This document shows, one piece after another, positions 1 to 8,674 of a stretch of 64,000 bases of DNA. This stretch comes from Chryseobacterium viscerum (GTDB lineage: Bacteria > Bacteroidota > Bacteroidia > Flavobacteriales > Weeksellaceae), in assembly GCF_025949665.1 (NCBI RefSeq), contig NZ_JAPDFT010000001.1, forward strand, positions 2,108,001-2,172,000, read 5' to 3'. Each line of letters starts with the position of its first letter. Position 1 is the first letter of the stretch. The notes under the pieces are model-generated. The model did not search any database, was not told where the DNA came from, and saw only the letters and a list, made by a program, of their open reading frames with translations. The position numbers were made by a program, and so were the translations under genes.

Positions 1-1
1 G

Positions 2-157
2 AAAATGGGTCTGCTATGGCTGGGAATTGCCGCTTTGGTCGGAATTACCCGCATTATTTTAAAACGTCATACGGTAAAAGAAGTATTTATGGGGGCTGGA
101 ATAGCTTTTTTGGTATCTTTTATCTATCTTTATTGCAATATTCAATTTCAACATTAG
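2..157 (+). CDS. PAP2 superfamily phosphatase, C-terminal end (partial)
   Basis: The reading frame is open from the left edge and ends at TAG 155-157, giving about 51 residues. It shows a hydrophobic helix, then TRIILKRHTVKEVFMG, then a second hydrophobic helix. The arrangement R-x5-H followed by an acidic residue and a glycine before a membrane helix resembles the last catalytic motif of PAP2 lipid phosphatases (SR-x5-H-x3-D). The usual Asp appears as Glu here. Such enzymes are membrane proteins that dephosphorylate undecaprenyl pyrophosphate or phosphatidate. Only the tail is visible, so the family call is inference. The regulator gene starts 8 nt after the stop. Confidence 0.5.
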   Translation, partial: KMGLLWLGIAALVGITRIILKRHTVKEVFMGAGIAFLVSFIYLYCNIQFQH

Positions 158-165
158 AGTACTCT

Positions 166-657
166 ATGAAAATAAATCATCTTACTGCCGCAGAAGAAAA
201 CTTTATGAAGCTGTTTTGGAAAATGGAATCTTTCTATCTGAAGGACGTTATGGAGCAGCATCCGGAACCGAAACCACATCAGAATACGGTTTCCACTTAT
301 TTGAAAATACTGGTTGAGAAAGGCTATCTATCCACCGTAAAAGAAGGAAGAATTTTCAAATACACCGTGCTCGTTCCTTTGGAGGGATATAAAAAATTTC
401 TATTGAAAGAACTTTCGCATAACTTTTTCAATAACTCAGGAAAGGAAATCCTGGAGCTTTTATTAAGCGAAAAATTAATATCCCAGGAAGATATGAAAGG
501 TCATTTTGATCTGAAAATTGAAATAAAACCAGCAAAAGTTGAAGAACCAAAGTTTGAAATTGCTGAAGAAATCTTAAGTCCTAAAAAAGAGAAGAAGACC
601 AAAGGAAAAGAGAAAGAAAAGGAGAAGGACAAAAAGAAAAAGAAGAAAAAAGATTAA
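166..657 (+). CDS. BlaI/MecI/CopY-family transcriptional regulator with Lys-rich tail
   Basis: The 163-residue protein has an N-terminal winged helix of the BlaI/MecI/CopY type (LTAAEENFMKLFW, then NTVSTYLKILVEKGYL and a basic wing). These are dimeric repressors, often of beta-lactam or copper responses. ATG 166 is chosen because the family fold begins at once; the frame stays open upstream but overlaps the PAP2 tail. No BlaR1-type M56 sensor is adjacent, so the signal is unknown. The last ~25 residues are almost only Lys, Glu and Asp, ending in a run of Lys, which is unusual and probably disordered. The DUF4153 gene follows 24 nt later. Confidence 0.75.
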   Translation: MKINHLTAAEENFMKLFWKMESFYLKDVMEQHPEPKPHQNTVSTYLKILVEKGYLSTVKEGRIFKYTVLVPLEGYKKFLLKELSHNFFNNSGKEILELLLSEKLISQEDMKGHFDLKIEIKPAKVEEPKFEIAEEILSPKKEKKTKGKEKEKEKDKKKKKKKD

Positions 658-681
658 TCTTAATCTCAAAAACACCAAATC

Positions 682-2466
682 ATGAAAACAAAATTCCAGG
701 AAACATTAAGCCGGGCTAATGAAGTCATCTTCCGCTATCCGATGGTTCTGGCAGTAGCTTTATTAGCTGCAATAGGAGCCATCTGCATTGCTGAAACAGA
801 GCTTGAAGAAGTTACAGCGTATATTAAATTTACGATTTGTGCCTGCCTCGGAATTTCACTGATGTTTGCCCTGAAAATGGTATCACAGAGAATCGGGAAA
901 GAATTACTATTACACCTATGTGGTGTTGCTTTTCTTGTTGGATTCTATTGTATTTTGCCGGATAAAAAGAATAATTTCACCGAAGTTTACGTCTATATCA
1001 TTGCAGTTACAGCTCTTCTCTCCCACTTGCTGGTTTCTTTTGTTCCGTTTCTTGAAAAAGACAAGGAGCTCCGATTCTGGCAGTATAACAAAAATCTTTT
1101 TGTAAATTTCTTCCTTACTATTGTATTTACAGGAGTTTTGACCGGCGGAGTTGAATTGGCCATTTTAGCTGTTGATAAACTTTTTGATTTTCATTTTCAT
1201 CACAGAATTTATACTGATACATTTTTTGTTCTGGCTATTTTCGGAAGCAGTTTTATTTTTCTTTTATTTAGTGACAAAGGTTTAAATAATCTTGAAAAAG
1301 ATGGAACATATCCTGTTGTTTTAAAGTTTTTCACTCAGTTTATTTTAATCCCGCTACTCCTTATTTACGTAGCAATTCTTTATTTTTATTCTTTTAAAAT
1401 CCTGATGAACTGGCAGCTTCCAAGAGGTTGGGTTTCCTATCTTGTATTAGCCTACAGCATTGTTGGGGTTCTGGCATTGCTTCTTGTACATCCATTAAAA
1501 GAAGAAAATGCAAAATCGTGGGTTAAGATATTCTCAAAAGCATTTTACTACACCATTGTTCCTTTGATCATTCTGCTTTTCACAGCCATTTTCACAAGAA
1601 TTCTGGAATATGGCTATACAGAACCAAGATATTTTGTTTTTCTTATAGCACTTTGGCTGCTGAGTATTGTTATTTACTTTATTTTCAGTAGAAAAGCAAC
1701 GATAAAGTTTATTCCGGTCAGCTTATTTTTGTTTGGAGCTTTTGCTTTAATTTTTCCTTATCTCAATGCTTTCAGTGTTGCCAAGAGAAGTCAGAAGACA
1801 GAACTCATGAATATTTTAAATCAAAATCAGTTAATCAGTGCCGGTAAAATTAATTTTAATAAAAAAATTACGGATACAGTTCGTAATGAAATTGCTGATA
1901 AGTTTGAATTTCTGGCAGAAAGAAAACAAAGTGAATTTTTATCAGATCTTCTGAATCAAAAAGATCAATCTGAGTTATCCGATAATATTGAAAAGGGTGC
2001 ATTTTATAATATTAATTACAATATTCAAAATAAATTTTCGGATGTAAATATCACCGTTAAAAATAAGCCTTACGAACTGAACAGAATTGTTCTTGTTCCT
2101 GAAAAGCAAATTATAAACATCCAAAATTATCAATATTTACTCACTTTTCATCGTTACAGCAGAGATCCGCAAAAGCTGAATGAAGACCAGTTTGAACTTA
2201 CAGATCAGCTGACTGACAAATCCTCATTGAGGCTGAGATTAAATTCTAATGAAGAAGTAGATTTCGGACCGAGAATCATTCAATTATTTGAAGAAAATAA
2301 AAACAAAAACGGAACCGTAAAAGTTCCTGATATAGCAATGGAATCTGATTTAGGTAAATACCATGTCAAACTTATTTTCAATGAAATTACAAAAGAAAAA
2401 TATTCTGATAATGAACTGGCCAGCATTTATTATGAGAATGTTTACATTCTGATAAGATTAAAATAA
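682..2466 (+). CDS. DUF4153 domain-containing membrane protein
   Basis: The protein has 594 residues. Roughly the first 370 are a series of about ten hydrophobic membrane segments, beginning near residue 18. The last ~210 residues are hydrophilic, Asn/Lys-rich and predicted soluble. This architecture matches the DUF4153 family common in Bacteroidota, whose function is unknown. It sits 24 nt after the BlaI-like regulator on the same strand and is probably co-transcribed with it, so the regulator may control it. A terminator follows directly. The family call rests on recalled similarity and topology, not on a catalytic motif. Confidence 0.75.
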   Translation: MKTKFQETLSRANEVIFRYPMVLAVALLAAIGAICIAETELEEVTAYIKFTICACLGISLMFALKMVSQRIGKELLLHLCGVAFLVGFYCILPDKKNNFTEVYVYIIAVTALLSHLLVSFVPFLEKDKELRFWQYNKNLFVNFFLTIVFTGVLTGGVELAILAVDKLFDFHFHHRIYTDTFFVLAIFGSSFIFLLFSDKGLNNLEKDGTYPVVLKFFTQFILIPLLLIYVAILYFYSFKILMNWQLPRGWVSYLVLAYSIVGVLALLLVHPLKEENAKSWVKIFSKAFYYTIVPLIILLFTAIFTRILEYGYTEPRYFVFLIALWLLSIVIYFIFSRKATIKFIPVSLFLFGAFALIFPYLNAFSVAKRSQKTELMNILNQNQLISAGKINFNKKITDTVRNEIADKFEFLAERKQSEFLSDLLNQKDQSELSDNIEKGAFYNINYNIQNKFSDVNITVKNKPYELNRIVLVPEKQIINIQNYQYLLTFHRYSRDPQKLNEDQFELTDQLTDKSSLRLRLNSNEEVDFGPRIIQLFEENKNKNGTVKVPDIAMESDLGKYHVKLIFNEITKEKYSDNELASIYYENVYILIRLK

Positions 2467-2471
2467 TGAAT

Positions 2472-2502
2472 AAAAAAGACTGCCACAAGGACAGTCTTTT
2501 TT
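2472..2502. terminator. Bidirectional intrinsic terminator
   Basis: GACTG 2478-2482 pairs with CAGTC 2492-2496, flanked by six A and six T residues that extend the stem and give a U-tract in both directions. It lies between the converging DUF4153 and lectin genes. Confidence 0.85.
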
Positions 2503-2523
2503 ATTTGTATATAGAATATTGTT

Positions 2524-3276
2524 TTATCTGTTGGTTCCTGAGCTCCATAATGGAGTATAATCTCCGTAGATTACTAAGTTTCCGTCATTTTGTACGGAAA
2601 GCTTGTTTGCTCCTCTGCGGGAAGTATTTGAACTCCAGACAGCTTTATTATAAGAATCATATACAACAAGGTTTCCATCGCTTTGAAATTCAGCTCTGTT
2701 TCCTTTATTATCAGTTCCCGCTGCCCAGATTACATCACCGCTATCATAGGATAAAACTAGGTTTCCATCATTTTGGAAAGCTAAATAATAGCTTCCATTA
2801 GGAGAAAACACTTTTTCTCCCTTACGGAATCTGTGTCCTGTACTTACATTACCATTTCCACGGCCAAAGCCATTATTTCTTCCGCCATTTTTCAAATCAC
2901 TTTTTGATGCCCATAAAGGATTTGAACCATTATAAATCACAAGATTACCATCATCCTGAACAGTTAATCTTTCTGCTCTTCTTCCATTGGTATTAGAACT
3001 GAAAGCCACTCCGTTTCCCGGAGTATAAACTACTAAGTTGCCATCCTCCTGAAAAACAGCTCTCACTCCCTTATTATTTGTTTTGGCATCCCACATTGAA
3101 GCACCCGCTCTATTGTATAAAACCAGGTTACCATCATTCTGAAAAATCAGATAATATCGGTTGTTACTCGCCCAATACTTTCTGTTTTGCTCTAGGGTCT
3201 GACCAGTATAAATGTTTTGTGCATTGATTAATAATCCACCAAACACCATCATTAATGCTAATAAATGTTTTTTCAT
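2524..3276 (-). CDS. Secreted bulb-type (GNA-like) mannose-binding lectin, two domains
   Basis: The 250-residue protein begins with a signal peptide (MKKHLLALMMVFGGLLINAQ). It then carries two beta-prism II domains, about 21-130 and 150-250, joined by a Gly/Asn/Arg linker. Each domain has three copies of the sugar-binding motif QxDxNxVxY (for example FQNDGNLVLY, FQEDGNLVVY, VQDDGNLVIY). The fourth site reads VLSY and may be impaired. Proteins of this family bind mannose or related glycans. No T9SS sorting domain is visible, so secretion is presumably by Sec with periplasmic or outer-surface release. ATG 3276 is chosen over an upstream GTG because the signal peptide starts there. It appears monocistronic. 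Confidence 0.85.
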   Translation of the reverse strand: MKKHLLALMMVFGGLLINAQNIYTGQTLEQNRKYWASNNRYYLIFQNDGNLVLYNRAGASMWDAKTNNKGVRAVFQEDGNLVVYTPGNGVAFSSNTNGRRAERLTVQDDGNLVIYNGSNPLWASKSDLKNGGRNNGFGRGNGNVSTGHRFRKGEKVFSPNGSYYLAFQNDGNLVLSYDSGDVIWAAGTDNKGNRAEFQSDGNLVVYDSYNKAVWSSNTSRRGANKLSVQNDGNLVIYGDYTPLWSSGTNR

Positions 3277-3383
3277 TATAATTACTTTTTGATTGATTGA
3301 TAATTTTCTAAAATTATGCCAAAACACTTCAATATCTCAATACAAAACTCTAATTAAATGATTTACTGGAAATTAAATTGCAT

Positions 3384-3407
3384 AAAAAAAGCGGCTTAAA
3401 AGCCGCT
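3384..3407 (-). terminator. Intrinsic terminator of the RRM gene
   Basis: AGCGGCTT 3390-3397 pairs perfectly with AAGCCGCT 3400-3407. Read on the minus strand the hairpin is followed by a run of T, just past the stop of the RNA-binding protein gene. Confidence 0.9.
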
Positions 3408-3415
3408 CCATATTT

Positions 3416-3772
3416 TTACCAACGATTTCCGCCTCCGCCACGGTTGTTACCGTTACCATAGCCTCCGCCTCTATTGTTGTTGTTACCATAACCTCCGCCT
3501 CTGTTGTTGTCGAAGCTTCTTCTTGGCTTCTCTTCTCTTGGCTTAGCTTCAGATACGTTTAAAGCTTTTCCGTTGAATTCTTTTTGGTTAAGAGCTTCAA
3601 TAGCTTGCTTTCCTTCTTCATCACCCATTTCTACGAAACCGAAACCTCTGGAACGACCAGTTTCTCTGTCTGTAACAATTTTAGCTGATGATACGTCTCC
3701 AAATTCTGCGAATAGATCGTGCAACTCATACTCTTTAGTTGCGTAATTGATGTTTGAAACAAAAATGTTCAT
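3416..3772 (-). CDS. Glycine-rich RRM RNA-binding protein
   Basis: The 118-residue protein has one RNA recognition motif at residues 1-78, with RNP2 IFVSNI near the start and RNP1 RGFGFVEM near residue 43. A Gly/Asn/Arg tail follows, built from repeats of the type NNRGGGYGN. This is the architecture of small bacterial RRM proteins (cyanobacterial Rbp type), which bind single-stranded RNA and are often cold-inducible. Cytoplasmic RNA chaperoning or post-transcriptional control is inferred from the family. The tail is encoded by near-identical DNA repeats, so its length may vary between strains. The gene is monocistronic with its own terminator and a long upstream gap. Confidence 0.9.
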   Translation of the reverse strand: MNIFVSNINYATKEYELHDLFAEFGDVSSAKIVTDRETGRSRGFGFVEMGDEEGKQAIEALNQKEFNGKALNVSEAKPREEKPRRSFDNNRGGGYGNNNNRGGGYGNGNNRGGGGNRW

Positions 3773-4126
3773 TTTGAATAAATTAAAAAATTAATAAAAA
3801 TTTGGTATATAAAAGAAAAACAACATAAATTAATGAACAAATATTGATTCCAAATATAAACGTATGCAAGATACAATTAAAAATTTCAAATCAAAGCTTT
3901 TTTTAAATATTTCTCACATTATGTTGAATCTCTAAAGTTAAAAACAACCCAAACACAATAAAACACACTGATTTACAAATAATTATATTTAAAAATTCGT
4001 TATTATAAAATTAGTTAATTTTTTTTAAATAAAAACAATATTGGAGATCTATTACTTTGATAATCCACAAGATAGTATTTTATTTATAAGCACCCTTACT
4101 ATTAAATATCAATTAAAAGTCAGAAG
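3773..4126. other. AT-rich divergent intergenic region
   Basis: This 354 bp gap separates the divergent RRM and DUF6157 genes. I see no ORF, structured RNA or repeat in it. It holds a candidate minus-strand -7 element (3851-3858) and otherwise very AT-rich sequence. Confidence 0.5.
3851..3858 (-). promoter_or_regulatory. Candidate -7 element for the RRM gene
   Basis: The minus strand reads TATATTTG, a perfect match to the Bacteroidota -7 consensus TAnnTTTG. The nearest upstream TTG is only 15 nt away, shorter than usual, so the -33 assignment is weak. It would give a leader of about 75 nt. Confidence 0.35.
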
Positions 4127-4540
4127 ATGAAACAACACACAACTAATTACATCAACACCTTTATTGAAGTAGCCGAAGACTGCCCTGTTTCCCAGGCTCA
4201 GATACCTCCTGAGAAAAAAGAAAAAACAATTGCCAGTCTTCAATATGAGAAACTTATAAAAAATCCCTATCAATATTCATCAGATGATATCATTTTTGAA
4301 TGTTATGCTATTAAAAATGATATTTCAGAAAGCAAAAAGCAGGAAGAAAGAGAAAAATTCTTTTCCAAAGGTCAGGCATGCCTCCGATCTTCTCCATTAG
4401 CTAAAAGATATGGATTTGGAATCCATCATAATACAGATAAGAAAGTTGCTCTGTTCCCTATAGAAAGTAAAGAATATCAGGATTTATTGAATAGCACTTC
4501 TGTCACAAAAACAAAAGCCATGCGTTCCAAAAGAAAATGA
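4127..4540 (+). CDS. DUF6157 family protein
   Basis: The 137-residue hydrophilic protein has no signal peptide or membrane segment. It resembles the DUF6157 family: an N-terminal NYINTFIEVAEDCPV segment, a central IIFECYAIKN, and a CLRSSPLAKRYGFGIHH block followed by KVALFPIES. The family has no known function to my knowledge, and I see no catalytic motif. The C-terminus is basic. It stands alone between a long upstream gap and the promoter of the thioesterase operon. The family call is from recalled similarity. Confidence 0.65.
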   Translation: MKQHTTNYINTFIEVAEDCPVSQAQIPPEKKEKTIASLQYEKLIKNPYQYSSDDIIFECYAIKNDISESKKQEEREKFFSKGQACLRSSPLAKRYGFGIHHNTDKKVALFPIESKEYQDLLNSTSVTKTKAMRSKRK

Positions 4541-4585
4541 TTGAGAAAATGAATCATTATTTTCAGATCAATAAATGCTATTCTT

Positions 4586-4616
4586 TTGAAAACATCAGCT
4601 TTTAACACTAAATTTG
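4586..4616 (+). promoter_or_regulatory. Promoter of the thioesterase-AraC operon
   Basis: TTG 4586-4588, a 20 nt spacer, and TAAATTTG 4609-4616 match the Bacteroidota TTG/TAnnTTTG promoter. The -7 element runs into the palindrome at 4611-4627. Confidence 0.6.
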
Positions 4617-4627
4617 TAGTACAAATT
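4611..4627. promoter_or_regulatory. 17 bp palindrome at the thioesterase-AraC promoter
   Basis: AATTTGTA-G-TACAAATT is a perfect inverted repeat with one central base. It overlaps the -7 element and the expected transcription start. All but one base recur at 5781-5797, at the same place before the copper ATPase gene. It is a candidate operator, though part of it is core promoter sequence. Confidence 0.45.
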
Positions 4628-4637
4628 ATTAAAAGAT

Positions 4638-5033
4638 ATGAACTACCATACCAGAAAATGGGTAAAACCTGAAGACTTAAATCCAAATCACTCTCTTTTT
4701 GGGGGAAGACTCCTGCAATGGATTGACGAAGAAGCCGCATTGTATGCCATTATCCAGTTAGAAAACACAAAAGTAGTCACCAAATTTATCTCTGAGATTA
4801 ATTTCGTCAGCTCTGCTAAGCAGGGTGACATTATAGAAATAGGTATTGAGGCAACTCATTTCGGATCCTCCTCTGTTACTTTAAGATGTGATGTACGAAA
4901 TAAGATGACCCATCAAACCATTATTACTGTAGAAAAAATCGTAATGGTAAACCTGGATGCAGAAGGCAACCCTTCTCCTCATGGCAAAACCCAGATTGAA
5001 TTCGTAAAAGACAGGCTAAACAACAGTCTATGA
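4638..5033 (+). CDS. Acyl-CoA thioesterase, hotdog fold
   Basis: The 131-residue cytoplasmic protein has the single-hotdog architecture of YciA/BFIT-type acyl-CoA thioesterases, which hydrolyse acyl-CoA to free fatty acid and CoA. The segment NPNHSLFGGRLLQWIDEEAALYA matches the family's N-x-x-G-x-x-x-G-G-x-x-L/M-x-x-x-D region, with the catalytic Asp in WIDE. INFVSSAKQGDIIEI forms the next strand block. The stop overlaps the start of the AraC gene (ATGA), so the two are translationally coupled. A lipid enzyme coupled to a metal-sensor-like regulator is unexpected. Confidence 0.85.
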   Translation: MNYHTRKWVKPEDLNPNHSLFGGRLLQWIDEEAALYAIIQLENTKVVTKFISEINFVSSAKQGDIIEIGIEATHFGSSSVTLRCDVRNKMTHQTIITVEKIVMVNLDAEGNPSPHGKTQIEFVKDRLNNSL

Positions 5034-5590
5034 AAATTTTCATAAAAAACATGGTCTGCAACAGGTGCATTGCGGCAGTAGAAAACATCTTTAATAATAC
5101 AGGTGTAAAAACAAGTGCCGTCATATTAGGTGAAGCAGAAACTGAAACTGAAGTTTCTCCTGAGAAGCTGCAGGCCATCGAAAAAGAGCTGCTTGCTACA
5201 GGTTTTGAAAGAATCATGGATTCCGCACATCAGGTTGTTGAAAAAATCAAAAACCTGATCATTATAAAGATCAGCGACCTTGATATTGCTGAAGACTTTC
5301 TGCTTTCAGAATTTTTAAGTTCAAAACTTCATAAGGATTACAGTTCACTTTCAAAGACATTTTCACAAAACGAAAATATCACCTTAGAGCAGTTCTTTAT
5401 TCTTCAGAAAATTGAAAAAGTAAAAGAACTTCTTCTCTATAATGAATTCAATCTTACCGAAATTGCCGGAAAGCTTGGCTATAAAAGTGTTCAGCATCTT
5501 TCTTCCCAATTCAGGAATACAACCGGATTTACCCCTACTGAATTCAAAAAACTTAAAGAACATAACCGTAAAGCGCTTGACAATCTATAA
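5030..5590 (+). CDS. AraC-family regulator with N-terminal HMA-like CxxC domain
   Basis: The 186-residue protein starts with KNMVCNRC (Cys10, Cys13) in a segment of about 70 residues resembling a heavy-metal-associated (HMA) domain. The C-terminal ~100 residues are an AraC-type DNA-binding domain; the second helix-turn-helix reads NLTEIAGKLGYKSVQHLSSQFRNTTGFTPTEF. The HMA GMTCxxC core is only partly kept. A one-component metal sensor is the natural inference, and it is supported by the copper-type ATPase gene about 215 bp downstream. The start overlaps the thioesterase stop. Metal binding has not been shown. Confidence 0.8.
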   Translation: MKIFIKNMVCNRCIAAVENIFNNTGVKTSAVILGEAETETEVSPEKLQAIEKELLATGFERIMDSAHQVVEKIKNLIIIKISDLDIAEDFLLSEFLSSKLHKDYSSLSKTFSQNENITLEQFFILQKIEKVKELLLYNEFNLTEIAGKLGYKSVQHLSSQFRNTTGFTPTEFKKLKEHNRKALDNL

Positions 5591-5725
5591 GTAAGAGCGT
5601 TTGAGAGTGGGAGAGTTTGAGCGTTTGGGAGTAAAAGAGTTAAATATCTGTATTTCACTTAAAAATCCTCATACTCTTAAACGCTCCCACCCTACAACTC
5701 TCCCACTCTAAAACTCATCCTCTCC
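5591..5725. repeat. Word-repeat palindromic island 1 (GAGAGTTTGAG type)
   Basis: The left arm (5591-5640) is made of drifting words such as GAGCGTTTGAGAGTGGGAGAGTTTGAG. The right arm (5669-5725) is their reverse complement. AGAGTGGGAGAGTT 5604-5617 pairs exactly with AACTCTCCCACTCT 5696-5709. It shares vocabulary with the island at 31821-32110. No ORF is supported. Confidence 0.8.
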
Positions 5726-5780
5726 TAATTTTATAACTATTATCCTTAAATTTATAACAACCTTAGCATTCCATTTTGGA

Positions 5781-5797
5781 AATTTGTAGTATAAATT
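5781..5797. promoter_or_regulatory. Near-copy of the 17 bp palindrome at the copper ATPase promoter
   Basis: AATTTGTAGTATAAATT matches 16 of 17 bases of the element at 4611-4627 and lies 8 nt before the ATPase start. The -7-like sequence is GAAATTTG, one mismatch from TAnnTTTG. Confidence 0.45.
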
Positions 5798-5805
5798 TAA
5801 GAATC

Positions 5806-8670
5806 ATGGAACAACAGTATAAAATACTCGGAATGACCTGTTCCGGCTGCCAGAAAAAAATTTCAAATCAACTGAACAGTGTTGAAGGCGTTCAAGCAGA
5901 TGTCAATCTGGAAAACAATACCGCAACAATTACTTCCAGTCATGGAGTAAAGCTTTCAGTTTTAAATGATGCTTTGGCAGAAATAGGAAAATACAGACTT
6001 GAAGACCCGAATAATCCTGAGAAAGCCTTTGTAAAACCTCAGGACCGCGTATCTCCGTCTTCAGTATACTATTGTCCAATGGAGTGCGAAGGAGATAAAG
6101 TATATTTTAAACAAGGTGAAAGATGCCCTGTCTGCAAAATGTACCTGGTACCTATTGAAGAAAAACTAGCCAAAGACCCCAATCATAAACCAACCTTTTC
6201 CACAACCAATCTTCCGGAAAACTTTAAAGACAATATAGGAAAATATTATTGTCCGATGTTTTGCGAAGGAGATAAAGTGTACGATGAAAAAGGAGACTGC
6301 CCGGTTTGTCATATGCATTTAGAACCGATAACGGAAGAGCTTGTTCAAAAAGGAAGTTCACATCAACAACATTCTCACTCCCACGCTCATCATCATCATG
6401 ATCATCACAGCCATAACCACGAGGCTTCTAAAGTAACTGATGAAATGGCAGGCAGGTATTACTGTCCAATGTATTGTGAAGGAGACAAAACCTATGATTC
6501 TAATGTAGGATGCCCTGTCTGTGGTATGGACCTGGTAAAGTATCCTGAAAAGAAAACTGCAAAATATACATGTCCTATGCATCCGGAAATTATTCGTGAT
6601 GAACCTGGAGACTGCCCGATCTGTGGAATGGATCTCGTAAGAATGCCGGACAGCAGTGATGATGAAGAGGATGAAACATACAATATATTAAAGAAAAAAT
6701 TCATTACTTCACTAGCATTTACGATTCCCGTTTTCATTCTATCAATGGGCGGAATGTTGATCAATTTTCCTTTTTCCCATCAGATTCAGGGATTTATCGA
6801 ACTTGCTTTAACGCTTCCGGTAATGTTTTATTCCGGATGGTTTCTGTTGAAAAGAGGATGGGTTTCTTTCAAAACATGGAATCTCAACATGTTCAGTCTT
6901 ATTGCGCTGGGTGTGGCTGCCGCATTTATTTTCAGTATTGTGGCTTTAGTATTTCCGGACATTATTCCGCATGAAATTCGTGGACATAATCATGAAATTC
7001 CATTATATTTTGAAGCTGTCTGTGTGATTTTAACCCTTGTTATTTTAGGCCAGCTGATGGAAGCTGCTGCTCATAAGAAAACAGGTAATGCCATCAAAGA
7101 ACTGATGAATCTTTCTCCGGACGAAGCCAACCTTATGGTGAATGGTGAAGAAAAGAAAGTGTTGCTTTCTCAGGTAAAAATTGGAGATTTATTAAAAGTA
7201 AAACCGGGTGAAAAAATTCCCGTAGACGGAAAAATTACTGAGGGAAATTCTATTGTAGACGAAAGTATGATCACAGGTGAACCCGTTCCTGTTGAAAAGA
7301 ATATAGATGATAAAGTTTCTTCAGGAACGATAAATGGTAATCAGGTATTCATCATGAAGGCTGAGAAAGTAGGTGATGAAACACTTCTTTCACAGATCAT
7401 TAAAATGGTGAATGAAGCCAGCCGAAGCAAAGCTCCGATCCAGAAACTTACTGATAAGGTTTCAAAAGTATTTGTTCCCGTTGTAATTCTTATTGCTGTA
7501 CTTACTTTTATCCTGTGGCAGTTTTTCGGTCCGGAAGGAAAAAGAACCTTATTTGCATTCGTGAACGCTGTTGCAGTTTTAATTGTAGCATGTCCGTGTG
7601 CCCTGGGACTGGCAACTCCTATGTCTTTAATGGTAGGAATCGGGAAAGGCGCCAAAAACGGAATTCTGATCAAAAACGCAGAAGCTCTGGAACAAATGAA
7701 CAAAGTAAATGTTTTGATCACGGATAAAACAGGAACTTTAACGGAAGGAAAACCTTCAGTAGAACATATTGAAACCGTAACCGGAGATCAGAATCAGATT
7801 TTAAAACTGGCTTTCTCTTTAAATCAGAATTCAGAGCACCCACTTTCCAATGCTGTAATAAAAAGAGCGAAAGAAGAAAATATAACTTCTGAAAAAGTAG
7901 ATCAGTTTGAGAATATTTCGGGAAAAGGAGTCAAAGGAAATATCAATGGTAAAACAGCTTATTTAGGAAATGAAAGCCTGTTAACCTCACATCAGATCAC
8001 CATTCCGGAAAGTTTAAAGCAAAAAGCTGAGGAAGTACAGTCAAAGGCACATACGATCTCTTATATTGCACAAAATCAGCAGGTGCTTGGTTTCATAAGC
8101 TTTACAGATAAAATAAAAGAAAGTTCCAAAAAAGCAGTTAAACAGCTGATGAGCGAAGGAATTGATGTTATTATGATGACTGGAGATAATGAGCACACAG
8201 CCAAAGCCGTTGCCGATGAATTAGGAATCAAACATTTCAAAGCCAACTGTCTTCCGGAAGATAAACTGAATGAGGTAAAAAGGCTGCAAAAGCAAGGTAA
8301 GATTGTAGCCATGACCGGAGATGGAATCAATGACTCTCCTGCCCTTGCACAATCAAATGTAGGAATTGCCATGGGAACAGGAACAGATGTAGCCATTGAA
8401 AGTGCTGAGATTACCTTGTTAAAAGGAGATATTCTGGGAGTTGCAAAAGCGAAATTATTAAGTGAAAAACTTCTCAAAAACATTAAAGAAAACCTGTTCT
8501 TCGCGTTCATCTATAATGTCCTGGGAGTTCCGGTAGCGGCAGGATTATTGTATCCATTCTTTGGAATTCTGCTATCACCAATGATTGCAGCTGCAGCAAT
8601 GAGCTTCAGTTCCCTGTCTGTGATTCTGAATTCATTGAGATTAAACTCCGTGGATCTGGATATAAAATAA
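5806..8670 (+). CDS. copA: Copper-type heavy-metal-translocating P1B ATPase with expanded N-terminus
   Basis: The 954-residue inner-membrane pump exports Cu(I) or a similar ion using ATP. Residues 1-70 are an HMA domain with GMTCSGC (Cys12, Cys15). Four heavy-metal-binding repeats follow, starting near 88, 147, 217 and 253; each has CPM near its start and CPxC near its end (CPVC or CPIC). A His-rich stretch lies at about 186-206. The ATPase core has CPC in [12 protein letters not shown], the phosphorylation motif DKTGTLTEG and [13 protein letters not shown] 5806 is chosen over an upstream TTG because the HMA domain starts there. Four such repeats plus a His loop is more than usual. Its neighbour is the AraC/HMA regulator. 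Confidence 0.9.
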   Translation: MEQQYKILGMTCSGCQKKISNQLNSVEGVQADVNLENNTATITSSHGVKLSVLNDALAEIGKYRLEDPNNPEKAFVKPQDRVSPSSVYYCPMECEGDKVYFKQGERCPVCKMYLVPIEEKLAKDPNHKPTFSTTNLPENFKDNIGKYYCPMFCEGDKVYDEKGDCPVCHMHLEPITEELVQKGSSHQQHSHSHAHHHHDHHSHNHEASKVTDEMAGRYYCPMYCEGDKTYDSNVGCPVCGMDLVKYPEKKTAKYTCPMHPEIIRDEPGDCPICGMDLVRMPDSSDDEEDETYNILKKKFITSLAFTIPVFILSMGGMLINFPFSHQIQGFIELALTLPVMFYSGWFLLKRGWVSFKTWNLNMFSLIALGVAAAFIFSIVALVFPDIIPHEIRGHNHEIPLYFEAVCVILTLVILGQLMEAAAHKKTGNAIKELMNLSPDEANLMVNGEEKKVLLSQVKIGDLLKVKPGEKIPVDGKITEGNSIVDESMITGEPVPVEKNIDDKVSSGTINGNQVFIMKAEKVGDETLLSQIIKMVNEASRSKAPIQKLTDKVSKVFVPVVILIAVLTFILWQFFGPEGKRTLFAFVNAVAVLIVACPCALGLATPMSLMVGIGKGAKNGILIKNAEALEQMNKVNVLITDKTGTLTEGKPSVEHIETVTGDQNQILKLAFSLNQNSEHPLSNAVIKRAKEENITSEKVDQFENISGKGVKGNINGKTAYLGNESLLTSHQITIPESLKQKAEEVQSKAHTISYIAQNQQVLGFISFTDKIKESSKKAVKQLMSEGIDVIMMTGDNEHTAKAVADELGIKHFKANCLPEDKLNEVKRLQKQGKIVAMTGDGINDSPALAQSNVGIAMGTGTDVAIESAEITLLKGDILGVAKAKLLSEKLLKNIKENLFFAFIYNVLGVPVAAGLLYPFFGILLSPMIAAAAMSFSSLSVILNSLRLNSVDLDIK

Positions 8671-8674
8671 CATT

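Noticed and set aside
5591..5725. CRISPR array
   Set aside because: The words are 6-8 nt, drift continuously and form two opposed arms; there are no fixed repeats with unique spacers and no cas genes.
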